A DNA stretch of 64,000 bases, taken from contig NC_030851.1 in the NCBI RefSeq assembly GCF_000208745.1, forward strand, positions 31,034,425 through 31,098,424, given 5' to 3'. Under the pieces are notes generated by a model that saw only the letters and a program-made list of their open reading frames with translations, did not search any database and was not told the origin of the DNA. This DNA is from Theobroma cacao. Taxonomy: Eukaryota > Streptophyta > Magnoliopsida > Malvales > Malvaceae. Made by a program: the position numbers and the translations under genes. This document shows positions 1 through 12,600 of the stretch, piece after piece; positions within the stretch are counted from its first letter, which is position 1; each line of letters starts with the position of its first letter.

Positions 1-1321
1 TTATTATTGTAAATTATCTAGAGTTTATTTTTAAATGATCTTTATGTATTTTATGAAACGAAAATGAGATTAAAATGGGACTTTTGATGTTTTAGAAATA
101 AATGTGCCAAATAAATTCATTGTGTTGATTATCTGAAATAAGAAACTTTTAATCATGAAATTGAGTAATTGGAGGTTGCCAATTGTCTTGAAAAATATAT
201 TTTCCTATGAATGGCTTATGATATATGAGTATATATGTGGTTATATTTGATAATTGCATTGGAAATTTGTGTAAGCTGTCTTTTACTATGCAAGCTGGGT
301 AAATAAATAAAAGTCATGTTATACTGTCAAAATTTTATTAAAATTGGTGGGTTTAGTCATTGCAGTGATAGGTTTTCATGAACTGCCTATTAGAGGGGCA
401 CGGTAAACCCGGTTATATAGTTACTCCGATTGTAGAGGCGATGAGGGTAACTCCCAAGATAGTGTTAGATCTCACTTCATGTCGAACCCCCACGTGAATG
501 TGTAACTCGATCAGCTTCAAGGAATAGCTTGTTTTCAAAACTAACATGTGTTTAACATATAAATATCTTAACAACCTTGGCGGACTCGGTTAGATGCCTC
601 GACCAAGGTATCCCCGAGGATTAGTTTTTGGCTTGAGCCCTGTTTTTAATAAAAGTCATAAGCCTTAACAACTGTTTTGGTAAATTACAAATATTTTATG
701 GTTTAAGAAATAAATTGAAAACCTTATGAAATGGTTTGTGATTTGTTGTTTAAACTTGCCTCCATTTTACTCGCCTTTAGATATTTATAATAATGTCTGT
801 TTACTCATTGGGATTACAAAATCTCACCCACCTCCTTTCCAAATATTTCAGGCCTGTGGTAGCTTGTAGATACCCGATTTTGTCAAGGATTCTAGTTGAC
901 CCCTCTGTCTCACAGACAGTAGGTTACTATCACCAACACTTGATGTATTTACGGGCCACTTGTCATTGTAATTATTATTGTACATTATAACTTTGTAAAT
1001 TATTGTATGTATGAATTTATTTTACTTACACGTGTTTCTATAAATATTGTTTTATATATAAATACTATATTTTAATCAATATTTTGAATAGTAATATTTG
1101 TCTATAAATCTTTTTAAAATAAATTTTGTCTTTTGATTTACTTGAGTCGGAAACGACAGGTAATTATTTAAAACGGAATGTTTAACAACGATTGCTCACA
1201 GGAAAGGTAAGAAACTGATACGTAAGCCTTGCGGGGTTCTAATTGGCATTCCAAGTAATGAGTGTAAATCAAGACGTCGCTGCAGTTGTCGTGGGCCCGA
1301 GGGAGGTTCCGGGTCGTGACA
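1..1321 (+). repeat. 3' part of a Ty3/gypsy-type LTR, cut by the left window edge
   Basis: No open frame of note. The block ends in GGGTCGTGACA at 1311-1321, the typical 3' terminus of plant chromovirus-type LTRs. Near 790-870 it has a 'start of TACTCA... / CACCTCC... / TTTCAG' arrangement like that seen near the 3' end of the other large LTRs in this window. The 5' end lies outside the window, so solo LTR, full element or truncated copy cannot be told apart. The assignment is from terminal motif and overall resemblance only. Confidence 0.55.
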
Positions 1322-1432
1322 ATATAGCTATAGATACATATTGTTTTCTACTAGTATTTTGGCGTACATATCGTACAATACTGATAACTATGTTTACGAT
1401 AATAGAATGAAATACATATTAGGTCAAAAAAT

Positions 1433-2393
1433 GAATATAAAAATAATGGTATATAAATTTATAAGAGAAAAAATTAGCCAAAAATTGGAGGATTAGAATA
1501 TTTAGGTTTAGGAAAATAGGCTAGCTATGTCACCAAGAATATTAACATAAGAAAATATTATTTGGGTTAACTCCTGATAATGGAATTTCACCTGGGAATG
1601 AAAAGAGTCGCTATTTTCGGAACGACTTTCCTAGGTGCAAAATTCTATTAGTTTTCCCACCAAAGTATCGGGATAAACCGTAATCTTATATTCCAATATC
1701 TTGTTAATTCAAATAATCATCTTAAATATTTAAAGGAATAAATTCATAGAATATTTTACTCAAAATTAAAATTAATATAGTTATTAATTAACTCAAACAA
1801 TTGTTGCATGTAAAAGATTAGTGGAACCAAATTGTTTATTCAATAAAAGTATTTTTAAAAAAAACATAAAATAATCCATTAATGTCATCGATTTAAATAA
1901 AATGTTTTTTTTAAATATATATAGTAAGAATAAAAGAAATATTCAATTTAATTAAAATATTAAACTATTACTATAGAAATTGGAATAAAAGAAATTACTT
2001 TATAAATGCGTTCTTTTGGCATCATTAGTGATTTTATCTTGACATGGCATACAACAAGTTTATTTTGCTAATGGGTCGAGAACCTCGATGATGGGATTTT
2101 TTTGAATAACTTGTAGAGATGAGTTCTTTCAGGGATATCCTTGGTTAAAGAAAACTTATAAACCTCATCAAAGTATTGGGATGATCTATGAATAATTTTT
2201 TTCATACATGGTTTTTGTTTTCGATTTTTTAAAATTGGTAAATCATGACATCATTTCATAATTGCATCATGTGTATCCGTAAAACGAATAATCGAACTTT
2301 GATTTAAAAAATAAAAAAAACAAAACAAATAAAATAATAATAAATTAGAAAAAATATTAGAAAAAATAAAAATATGTAAAATTAAGCATAAAT
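1433..2393 (+). repeat. Remnant of the left LTR of the DUF7745/gag element
   Basis: This stretch is a diverged direct copy of 13640-14603, with the same order of landmarks. These are the GGCTAGCTATGTCACCAAGA tract (1519-1538), the 'TTGACATGGCATAC' tract near 2038, and the final A/T-rich segment near 2340-2390. The TGTAGACACC start and the ACGAGCGTTAT tract seen in the right LTR are not found here, so both ends appear lost. From 1322 to about 1432 I see only AT-rich sequence between the preceding LTR and this one. Confidence 0.7.
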
Positions 2394-2829
2394 TATTGTT
2401 TGTGCATTATTATTTTATACATTTATTACTCTGTTATTGTTATTTATTTATTACTATTAATGATTGTGGGGAATTTAGGCACGCGTGAAGGAACTTCTTT
2501 TACTCCCCTAACTTTAAATTTCTAACCAAAAAATAATAATAAAAATCGTGGAGTAGATAGCGTCTGATGACGTGATAAATACCCTTAATATTAATAATCG
2601 CTTTTCTTAGAATGCAAGTTAATATTCTTTGGTTTTATTTACTATATTGACTCTAATTTCTTGTCATTTCTGTTTGCATATGCATGTTTGCATCATAATT
2701 TTGCATATAGGAAAATGTATTCGTCACCTACCAACCATTGACAGGGGGAGAATCCGATTGTATTCAGAGAGTCATCATGGCCACCTTCAGGTTATGATGG
2801 GATGTACCAAGTAACATAGCACATGGCAA
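2394..2829. other. Leader of the DUF7745/gag element, no gene seen
   Basis: AT-rich sequence between the left LTR remnant and the first recognisable coding remains. A short open frame at 2629-2814 has no recognisable features. No clear primer-binding site was identified, which fits the decayed state of the element. Confidence 0.4.
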
Positions 2830-3122
2830 GTGCTCAACAAAGCGAGGGAGATTGCTTGACAGAGGGTCACATCTCATCACTACTTGAAAGGTTTCACCTT
2901 GAACTTAAACAAAATGACTTCACCGACTTGCTCTGCATATGGAAAAGGTGGAGGGCCATGACTCGAGGAAGCTTTGATAAGAAATATTGCTATAGAGCCT
3001 GACTCCTTAAATTGCGAATTGATGATCAGTTGTTGAAGGCCATCATGCAATTCTAGGATCCATCATATAGATGCTTTGTGTTTAATGAAGTGGATATGGT
3101 GTCAAGATATATTGGAGAAGAC

Positions 3123-3127
3123 AAAAG
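3123..3127. repeat. Target-site duplication AAAAG, left copy
   Basis: AAAAG here matches AAAAG at 5803-5807, directly flanking the TG...CA bounded LTR at 3128-5802. A 5-bp duplication is the normal signature of LTR-element integrase. Confidence 0.85.
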
Positions 3128-5802
3128 TGTCACGACCAAAATTTCGGGCCATGATCGGCGCATGGGCCCAATGGACATAGTCCACTAAGCCCAAGCAAGT
3201 CTATTAATCTGACATATTCATCATTCCATCATAAACTGTTAAGTTACATTTCATACTTGAATCAAAATAATATTAAACATTGCCACCTCATATTGGCATA
3301 CCAAACAAGTGTATATACATTGTCTACAACATATATCTTAATAATTTACATTAGGTTTGTCTATACACAACAAAAAGAGACTCGATGTCCAGCAGAGAAA
3401 CTCGATGAATGTACATCTACTGAATGTCGAGGCACCTACCAAAAGATGGATACAAGTCTACAAGGACACCTCATCCTAGTTACCAGCTGCCTCGTGATCT
3501 GAAAACATGAAGTTGAAAATGGTGAGTATAAACCCAGTGAGTGAACAATAAAGGGAACAAGCATACCATAAGGAATGTTTAACGAAATCATGATGCATTC
3601 TTTTTCAAAACAATGCAATTTGTTTTTATTCTTATTAAAAACCCCTCATCAAGCCCTTAAATGATTAATCATTTGAAAATCATGAACCCATACATAACGA
3701 ACCATTTGAAGAATGAAAGCTTCAATGATACGTAAGCAAGTCAAATACGACAACGAATCTTCGCTGTAGCGGAAAGGCATTCTCGCTGCAGCGACGTTGG
3801 GATTAAGTTATTAGCCGAACGAGGGTTTCTCAACTGGCCGAGGGTTTCTCACTAAACCTCCTCATTTTAAACTTAACTCATTTAGTCCTTAATGTTGGAA
3901 GTCCATGCTCAGATATGGTAGCAAATAAGTGAAAAATAAGGCAGCAATTGGACAAGATAGGAGACAAAACAGAAAGTTTTTCGCTGCAATGAGATTGAAT
4001 CTCTTTGCAGTGAAATTGTAACCCAGAAACAGAAGGTTTCTCGCTGCAGTGAGAAGCTACAGTGTCATTCTCGCTGCAGCAAAAATGCATTCTCGTTGCA
4101 ACGAATTTTCGACCAGTCTACCCCTCCAAACCCAAAAGTTTCTCGTTGCAGTGAAAATGATTCTTGTTGCAGCGAGAAACAGGGCACCAATGAAAAAAAT
4201 TGCCCTTCTTCCCAAAGAAAAATCACCCTACTGAAATGTCCAAACCAACATGAAACGCATAACAGTTTTCCATAGTTTAACATGTCAAGTTTCACATGCA
4301 TTACAATCATATACCGTTCATTAATTTCCTATAACACACATATTTACATATGTATATATGTATATGTATACCCATCATCATCATCATGCACACCATCCCA
4401 TCATCATCATCACTAGCTCATGCGCACTCCCTACTCGCACATGGCAGGGTCATCACCGGGTTATGCGCACTCCCTACTCACACATAACCGGGTCATCCTC
4501 GACTTATGCACACTCCCTACTCGCACATAACAGGGTCATCCTTGACTTATGCGCACTCCCTACTCGCACATAGCCAAGTCAATTGCATTACACAACAATA
4601 TATTCATATATATATATCAACACAATGTGGTAGTGCATGAATCAATAATAGTCTCATGTCACAACATAAACCATTTCTCAAGAGCTTGTTCCCAAGGATC
4701 TCATTTTTAAGAAAAGTTGTATAAAATCATTCAAACACTTTGTACAAAACAGTCACATTCCCAAAATAGTTTTGATAGGCAGTCCACTCACTGGTATATT
4801 GTTGAGCTTTTCACTGACTTTAATTTCCCCTAATTGTCCAAATGGGATGATAGGGCTTTCTTGGAACCTACCATCACATTAACATCACCATTATGTTAAT
4901 TCACATACTATAAACCCTAAAAGTTATCTCTTAACTAGCTTTCAATTGTCGCTTTAAATGGCTATCTATGTTCACTATCTTAATCACTATAAAATGAATG
5001 AACATACTCAACAATAAAACAGCTCATAATCCCAATTACTAGCCATTATTCACAGTTAAAAATCAAGCTTAGTTCATCACTTACCCTAGGGCTCCTTTGT
5101 AGTTGAATTCTCTTCCAATAGCTTCCACACAAATGGGGTAATTCTCTTTTTCTCTCTCTAGAATGCCCAACTAGTGAGAGAAAGTATGGAAATAAGATTT
5201 TTCAAGGGTTTTAAGAAGAGAGAGTGGAAGAATACAAGAGTTCTAGTCATAAGGGCACAAAGGTATGAAAACTAGAGCTAAAGAGAGAAAATCATGCAAG
5301 CTCCATATCAAGCTTCCATGGAGGTTTTAAAGAAACGTGAGAGGGAAGAACGAAGAAGAAGACAAGCTATTGGAAAATGGGAGAAGATGCTACTGGAAGA
5401 AGGATATTTATAGGCCAAACTTATCCATTCCCTTAAAATTACGAAAATGCCCTTGACTAGTTAACTTGTTTTCATGCAACCCTTTGTGCAATCTTTTTAC
5501 TCCTTTGACACCGGGACAAGGTCCATAATGGTCTAAACATACTCGGGCTCATGAAAACTTAAAATTTTAACACGAGGTGAAAAATAACCATTTTGCCCCT
5601 ATCGTGAAAATCACCAAAATTTTTGTTTCCTTTTCATTTTACCCCTAATTTCATCATCCATTTATGCCTTAGGCCTACTTAGGCCATAATATTGTTTAAA
5701 ATCTTACTTTTATGGGCTTAGTAAAGAAATGACAAAATTACCCTTGATCAAGGATATCGCGTATACTTCCCTTTACGAGTCTATAAAAGTCAAGGTCTCA
5801 CA
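3128..5802 (-). mobile_element. Solo LTR (2675 bp, chromovirus-type), minus orientation
   Basis: Plus-strand ends are TGTCACGACC (3128) and GGTCTCACA (ending 5802). On the minus strand the element therefore begins TGTGAGACC and ends GGTCGTGACA, as in plant Ty3/gypsy chromovirus LTRs. It is flanked by AAAAG on both sides. There is no internal pol or primer-binding site between the ends, so it is a solo LTR left by LTR-LTR recombination. It is reverse-complement homologous to 52948-55413. Inside are a cluster of CTCGCTGCAGCGAG-like palindromes (about 3765-4175) and a four-unit minisatellite (4425-4580). Short open frames inside it look like by-products of these repeats. Confidence 0.9.
4425..4580. 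repeat. Minisatellite, about 40-bp units, inside the solo LTR
   Basis: Four consecutive diverged units each contain GCACTCCCTACTCGCACAT or a close variant (near 4422, 4468, 4508 and 4552), separated by 'GGGTCATC'-type spacers. The homologous place of the related LTR at 54130-54265 carries the same motif as reverse complement, so the array is an inherited part of the LTR. Confidence 0.85.
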
Positions 5803-5807
5803 AAAAG
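5803..5807. repeat. Target-site duplication AAAAG, right copy
   Basis: Right-hand partner of AAAAG at 3123-3127, immediately after the LTR end CA at 5801-5802. Confidence 0.85.
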
Positions 5808-6560
5808 ATCGATCATAAATGGAAGCTAGCCAAAATGATAGGTATAACTCCTAAGTAAGTTGATCAAAACATAAAAGAAAAAGGAAACAATAACTGCATC
5901 CCATTGAGCTTTTTGTGCGACTACGTCATAAAGTATTGGGATACTGAACAAGGTCAACTTGTGATGGCATTAGCAATATATGGGTTAGTTATTTTTCCAA
6001 AAGTTTTGGAACATATAGAGAAGACAATCATAGATTTCTTCCAGCAAGTCATCAACAAAGCTAATCCTTCACGGTCGATCCTAGCAGAAACCCTCAGGTC
6101 ACTAAATTATTATCGTTGAAAAGGAGAAGGAGAATTTGTGAGATGAGCACAACTTCTATCTATTTGGATAACAAGCCACTTTGAATGTCAAGTCAAGCGA
6201 TTTAGAAAACCATTTCATCTAGAAAGTGGTCCCATCAAAGAGTTCTATGAGAGTGAATGGGTGGAAAGCAAGACTTAAGACCAATAAGTTTCCAAGCTCA
6301 AAAAACTCATGAGTGTGGAAGTAACATGGAAGGCTCCATGGATGCCTTACTACCAAATTAAGTACAAATGTGGAGATGAACATTGGGTGTCACTAATGGG
6401 ACCATTGGGAGTGATCAATTATGCCTCAATCATGGTAAAAAGGCAATTCGAGTTAGAGCAATTCATGCTGATGACGCATCGATTCAATACCTTGAAATTT
6501 GCTTATGGAGAGCTAAGATTCTTGAAGAAGATTGAAGAAATTGCACAGGCATGAAAAATG

Positions 6561-7604
6561 ACAAGCTAAGTAGACCAAGGAAGATACATTGATAAAGTTA
6601 CTACTCGATACTTAATATGGCACACTCAATGAGTTAAAAATGTGGTATACCCGTAGGAAAGTGCACCTCATTGCTCGATTAACCTAGAGCCACGGGATTC
6701 TTTTCCTGAAAGTGAGTTGGCCTAAAAGAAATTCAAAGTTAAAAGTGTTAGTTGGAAACAACGATGTGAAGATTTTCAAAAAAAATGTGAAAAATGAAGA
6801 AGGAAGCAGTTGAACAGAAAAGAAAAGTCTTGAAAATAGAAAAGGATTGAGAAAAGAAATATAAAGGTTTTAATAACAAGTTCTCAACCCTGACTGGTGA
6901 GGTCCAAAGGGAAATACAAATGAGAGAAAATTGAGGCAATGAGCTACAAGAATACAATGATGGATTAAGAAACCAAGTGCGATTCCAACGAAAATCTATT
7001 TAGCTGTTAAGGTAAGAATATGATAGCTTGAGGAGATTATGGGAGCTTATCAACGAGAATATGAATGCCTTAAGCAAGAAAGCATCCAAATCCAAGACTC
7101 TGGTGGTGTTTACATACAAGTTTATGTGAAGAAGCAAGACCTAATAGAGTATTTGATCAGACAAATGAGAAAGGTGGCTTTTATGTTAAGAAAAATGGCT
7201 AAAAAGATGGACATGCTAAGAGGTCAGGTCTATCCTAAGGTGGATTATAACCGAATTGGTGAATATTTCTAGATGTAAAAATGGCTCATGAATTGTAATC
7301 AAACAAATATTTGATATAATGGATCACTTTTGTTGATGGATGTTATGTGATGAATACTTTTAGTACATGTCCATTTAGTTTATACATATATAAGCACTCT
7401 TTTCATGATAGTAAATAATAATAAATTTATCAAAGGCAATGATCTCATTTCTCTTCATTTTATTCATGCAATAGCAATGCATCTAATTCATGATTATGAT
7501 TACAAAAGGTTTCCAAAATAGCTCGACCACCTAAGACAAGTGATAATTGTATCCACAATACCCATCGACGAATGAAAAACACGAATGAGGAACAAAGGAA
7601 TTGA
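6561..7604 (+). pseudogene. Linker region between DUF7745-like and gag remains (coiled-coil-like)
   Basis: Plus-strand frames here are rich in Lys, Glu, Gln and Met, for example around 7039-7272. That is the composition expected for the charged helical stretch often found between these two modules. Stops and frame changes are frequent. No catalytic motif is visible. The interpretation rests on composition and position. Confidence 0.4.
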
Positions 7605-8965
7605 TTGGACAAGATAGAAAAAGCTCAAGAAGAAATGAAAGAACAGTTGGCAAAGCAAATGGAGATGATGATTGCTAGTAAAGGGAAAGGAACTATTAAA
7701 ATATCTTTGAGTTCTCAAGGTCGAAGCCAATTGTCGATGCAAAGGCAAACTATGTTGATTCTACGGACAAATCTTTCTGACCCGATTCCTATTCTTGACA
7801 TAAATGATCTTGAAAAACAGAAAAAATTGAAAGTAAACTCGTTTGAGTTGAGAAAAGAATTGGAAAAGCAACCAAAACGTGACCTTTTGGATAACAGCCT
7901 TAAAGTCATTGAAGGGATGAATATCTATAGATCTGTTGATGCAACAAACTTATGTTTGGTACCTTATGTGATTATCCCACCAAAGTTCAAAGTACCAAAT
8001 TTGGAGAAGTATAATGATACCACTGCCTAAAGGCCCATATCAGTATGTTGTGTCCAAAGATGGCTGCACATGTACATGATGATAAACTCTTGATTCATTG
8101 TTTCCAACACAATCTAACAGAGTTTGCAGCCAGGTGATATGTTCAATTAGATAGGAATCATATTAGTTCTGGGAAAAATCTTATGAGATAGGCTCTAAAT
8201 AGGCTCTCTCTGCAAAACATGGAAACAAAAGATAATGAGAGTTTTAAGGAATATGCTCAAAGATGGAGAGATGTTATTGCATAGGTTCAACCACCTCTCA
8301 CTGAAAAAGAAGCAACAATGTTGTTTATTAATGCTCTGCAGCCACTATACTATGATAGGTTAATCGACAATACTACCAAGAACTTGATCAACATAGTAAT
8401 TTCAGAAGAGATGATTGAAAATGCAATTAAGAAGGGTAAAATTGGACAGAATAGTGTCAATAGCATGAAAAATTGTAATGCATCGAAAAAAAGAAAAAAA
8501 GAGGCACAAGTTATTACATGTGAAGGGCAATAGTCATGGGGCATTAATCCATACCATCTTTGTCTCGCATATCAACCTTCCTCCCCCACTCTGAATCATA
8601 TTTGCCATAACTTATATCCATATTGATCAGTTTCGCAATCAACTTTTCATCCAAGACCACCCACACCTGCACTTGTGTCTCGATCATTTTCAAGATCCAA
8701 TACTCACCAATTACCAACGTCGAACTATAATTATTTGCTTCTGCTAATTGAAAATCACTATCTCAGTCCTATGCCAATGAAGACAGTTCCAAACCCATCG
8801 ATAAGGAATTATGACCCTAACGCTAAATGTGACTATCATGTAAGGGCAATTGGGCACTCGGTAAAAAAATGTAGGCAATTGAAGGAGAAAATTGAAAATC
8901 TCGTTAAGGACGGCACTTTGACTCTTGAGCTTATGGAACATTGGAAATCAGCTTTACCATAGACT
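7605..8965 (+). pseudogene. Retrotransposon gag remnant
   Basis: The first open piece (7605-8030) starts with a Glu/Lys/Gln-rich helix and continues into 'LVPYVIIPPKFKVPNLEKY', a typical lead-in to the retrotrans_gag domain of plant Ty3/gypsy-like elements. In mixed frames the core follows: 'ETKDNESFKEYAQRWRDVIA' (from 8222), then 'PPLTEKEATMLFINALQPLY', then a conserved 'VISEEMIENAIKKGKI' helix at about 8397-8444. A Cys/His tract near 8821-8880 ('CDYHVRAIGHSVKKCRQLK') resembles the short zinc-binding motif after this domain. In-frame stops (for example 8028, 8282) and frameshifts make it non-functional. Gag would normally assemble the particle. Confidence 0.85.
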
Positions 8966-11900
8966 GAGTTATTGTTTGGAAGCTGAAGAAAAGCCTCAAG
9001 TCTCGAACAAATTACTTGCATGAAAAGTGGATGATTTAAAATTTTTATTTTTGTATTCACGTGCATGGCATGAGTAGGATTTTGTTAAGAAATACAAACT
9101 TCAAAAATTGTAATTGAAGCTTTAATGTTTTTGTTGGATTGAAATTTTTGAATTATTATACTTAATTTGTAAAATTGTGTGGTGTAAGTGATAAAGGTTC
9201 CTATTTGTTTCCAAGATCAAAAAATAATAAATAAATAAAAAGTCATGAGGAGAAAAATGTTTTTGACAATAAAGTGTGAACATGCTCTCGAAAGAATTGA
9301 TGGTTACTGTTTAGAATGCCCATCCTTACAAACATTCTCAAACGATTTCTCCAAACACCATTAACACCAATCACTCAAATAAAGGTCATTCAAGAGCTTG
9401 AACCCAAATGAAAGTAAGGTCTCAAACTTTCATCAATCGTATGTCTTTGTTTTATATTTTAGAAAGAAAAAAAAGCAAATTAGGTACTCTCATAAAGAAT
9501 TTGAGCTTGGTACTTGGATAAGTGTCAAAATTATGCTAAAGTTTCAAAGCCTCAAATATGCTAAAACCACTCAAATTCTTTTAATTGGATACCAAATGTG
9601 AACCTTTCAACCCATTGTCCCAAGTATCCTTCACCCATATTTTAGGGCATGATGACCAAAAGGACAAGGTTACCAAATACCTCTAAGACACCCTGACTTG
9701 AAAAATTACCCCTTTCCTTTTCTCATTTGATAATAAAAAACAATGCTTGTCAAGAAAAGTTGATCATGATAAGTGATTTTGATATGATGTTTTTGAAGGC
9801 TTTAAAAGAGTCTTTGTTGTTCAGAGTCATCACCGAAGTCTTCATTTGAGTGGCTAATTAAGGAAAAGCATTCTCAGTGAGTCCTTCTACTTTAGAAAGT
9901 ATGATTCAAGATTGAGTTGGGAAGGAGAGAAATGAAAAGAAAGACAGAAAAGTAAAAAAATGATGATGAGAGAATTGTGAGAGAAATTTGATGTAACATC
10001 ATGCACTTGAGATATTCAAATGATGCTGACACAAAAAACAAAAAAAAGGAAAAACCAAATTAATCTTTGCTCATAAATTCTTTCTAGGAATTGTTTTTTA
10101 ATGTAATAAACCATATTTGAGAGGAGAAATGGCCGTGTTTCATTTTCCTTTCACAAATGAGAAATTATCTACTTGCTACCTCTTTGAGCCTATTAAAGTT
10201 TTTCTAAAATGCACCTTAACTAAGGATCACCTTTCACAATGGGTGGCAATTATGTAGAAGAATTTTTACCAAAAGTATGAATGATAGAAGGCCTATTTCA
10301 AAGGAAAAAAGAACATCCTTTATGTGAATGGGGCAAATGAAAATTTGAAAACTTAAATCATCAAAATGGAAGTTGCAAGGAAAAAAAATGAAAAACAAAT
10401 GAAAAAAAAAAAGAACAAAACAAAAGAGAAGAAAGAAGAAGTAGAGAAATGAAATGATGGGTAGAGCATGTTTTGAAGAAAGATGAATGTCTCAAAAGAG
10501 CCCTTCGCATGATTATGAATGGTTCTTGGTTTGATCACCCTTAAATACATGTTTTGAGCCTTTTATCCATTCTTTCAGAACCCCTTACCTTATCCTACAT
10601 TATGTGCTTTAAAAAGTCCATTTTGATCAAGTATGAATACTTAAATTAAAGAGCTTTCTTATAAAAAGATATATCATAATATAGAAAACAAGGCCATAGT
10701 TTCCTTTCTTTATTAAAATTACCTTTTTGAATCCTTTAATTCATTTTGGATGAAGCTTGAAATTTTCAAGTGCATGATGGAAAAATCAATGAAAGAAAGA
10801 AAAAGTGAGAGAAAAAAATGAAAAAATGATGAAGGTCTAGGGTGAAAACCCGAAAGGGTAGTCTAGAGCGAAAATGGAAACTTATGAAGCCACTCATGAT
10901 TTTGATTGAGGTTGTAACAAAAAGCACCAAGAAAAGACCATATCAAGGTAGCTAGAATGCATTGCATACCTTCAAAATGCTCAAGATTTTCTAGTAGAAG
11001 ATCAATGTTGAACTTTGAACCTTTCTCCTTCAAAATAGCCTTTTGCAATATTAAGCCTTTCATAACTTGTCTTGACATTTATCATCTTGCCACACATCAT
11101 GAGACTAAGAGAGTGTTAAATTGGATTGTGATTTGAAAGGAATCCTTTTGCAAAATATGATTATAAAAGTGCAAGTCTAGAAAATCACCATTTATGAGCT
11201 TAGACGAAGAAACTTTAACTTTTTTTCTTTTCTCCATGAACTGGTGAAACCATTCTTGTTGACCAAGACCTTGATATGTTAAACCATACAATCCATTTGA
11301 AAGATCAAATTGTCATCTAAAGTCCTATCAAGCAGCAGTCATTAGTTTTTCAAGAGATTCAAGTATCACATGTTATAAAAGTGTTGAATTAACTCATTTT
11401 TGTTCCCAAAACCTAACTATGTTTAGTCATTAAAAATAGTTTTGTGGGGGAATTTTGTTAGCGTTTCATCATAGTTCAACGTTTTTAAAAGCAAAAGAAA
11501 AATGTGTTTCAAAAAGGAAATAGTTCTTTATCTTTGTACGGTAACTTCTATTATCATAATTTGAATATCAAGAGTTTTAAACGATGAGACAAGCATTTTT
11601 GTGGATTATTTTTCAAGGATCAAAAGGCATGGAACCATTGAAATCAAATTTGAATTGATGCATGATTCGTTGTTGATATCTATTTTCAGGAAATGATTTC
11701 AAGAACCCAAAACGATATGTTAAGACTAGCAAGAAGGTCCTTTTGTGACAAGGAGGTTGACAACTGCACAAAAACATCATCAATGAGTGGGCAAAGATAG
11801 AAAAAATGGCTTTCGATAGAGGAATACATTGAAATGAAATGATAACACAAGAGTCATTCTCTTTTTATCATGCAATCATGCATACATTGACAAGACCATG

Positions 11901-11989
11901 CGACATTGATGTTGGAAATTTTCATGCAACCATCAAAATTCACACATATTTTTCATGCATTTGATTAAATTGAGAACCATTTCCAAATC

Positions 11990-12380
11990 TTCTAAGTAAC
12001 CCCTTTGAAACCTTCGGATACATTTTCTAAAACCTCCGAGTACATTTTCAAATCGTCTAAGTACATTTTCTAAAACCTTCAGGTGCAATCTTCAAAACCT
12101 CCAAGTACTTTCTTATGAAACCTTTAAGTACATTCTCTAAAGCCTTTGGGTAATCATCTTTAAGATTTTTAAAGTTACGTAGCCTCGTTTAGAGATGATG
12201 AGCAACTTTTTTCTTATGAAACCTTTGGGTATATTCTCCAAAAATCTTCAAATACATTTTCCAAAACCTCTGAGCACATTCTCAAAACCTCCAAGTACAT
12301 TCTCCAAAGCCTCTAGGTATATTCTTATAAAACCTCCGAGTACATTCTCTAAAACCTTCGCGTAATCATTTTCAAGATCA
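11990..12380. repeat. Degenerate minisatellite, about 25-30-bp units
   Basis: Many diverged units of the type 'AAAACCTCCGAGTACATTCTC' follow each other, for example near 12005, 12030, 12070, 12285, 12310 and 12335. Spacing is irregular and units carry substitutions, so the array is old. It lies inside the non-coding part of the LTR element. Confidence 0.75.
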
Positions 12381-12382
12381 TT

Positions 12383-12600
12383 TAAAGTCTTAAAGCCTCG
12401 GATAAGGAGTTTTTTAAAGTCATGGAGTCTCGGATAAGGAGTTTTTTAAAGTCATGGAGTCTCGGATAAGGAGTTGTTTTTAACGTTGTAAAGTAAAGCC
12501 TCGAGTGAAGAGTTGTTTATCTTTTCAAATCATTTTTAAAGTTGTAAAGCCTCAAATGAGAAGTTTTTATCTTTAAAATTGTAAAGTCGAATCAGGAGTC
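12383..12600. repeat. Second tandem repeat array, about 34-bp units
   Basis: A unit containing GGATAAGGAGTTTTTTAAAG and then 'TCATGGAGTCTC' is nearly identical in two to three consecutive copies at about 12400-12470. More diverged copies with 'AAAGCCTC' run to about 12600. It directly follows the preceding minisatellite. Confidence 0.75.

Larger units (their letters stand above)
2830..6560 (+). pseudogene. Broken DUF7745-like coding region of a plant LTR element, split by a solo LTR
   Basis: The left part (about 2830-3127) reads, across frames, like the start of the DUF7745 domain common in plant transposons: an aromatic-rich helix, then a 'DPSYRCFVFNEVDMV' tract. The right part (5803-6560) continues the same domain with 'DTEQGQLVMALAIYGLVIFP' (from about 5931) and following helices. 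The 2675-bp solo LTR at 3128-5802 sits exactly between the halves. Several stops and frame changes remain even without the insertion, for example at 5853 and before 6309, so it is non-functional. DUF7745 has no proven biochemical role; it is typically found next to gag in such elements. The family assignment is from remembered domain pattern, without a search. Confidence 0.65.

Noticed and set aside
4049..4310. Overlapping frames on both strands that read Leu/Gln/Arg/Glu-rich protein
   Set aside because: They arise from translating the CTCGCTGCAGCGAG palindromes inside an LTR; both strands give similar strings, and the related LTR copy shows stops elsewhere.
4358..4573. Histidine-rich 71-codon frame
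   Set aside because: It is a translation of a CATCAT-rich tract and the following minisatellite in the solo LTR.
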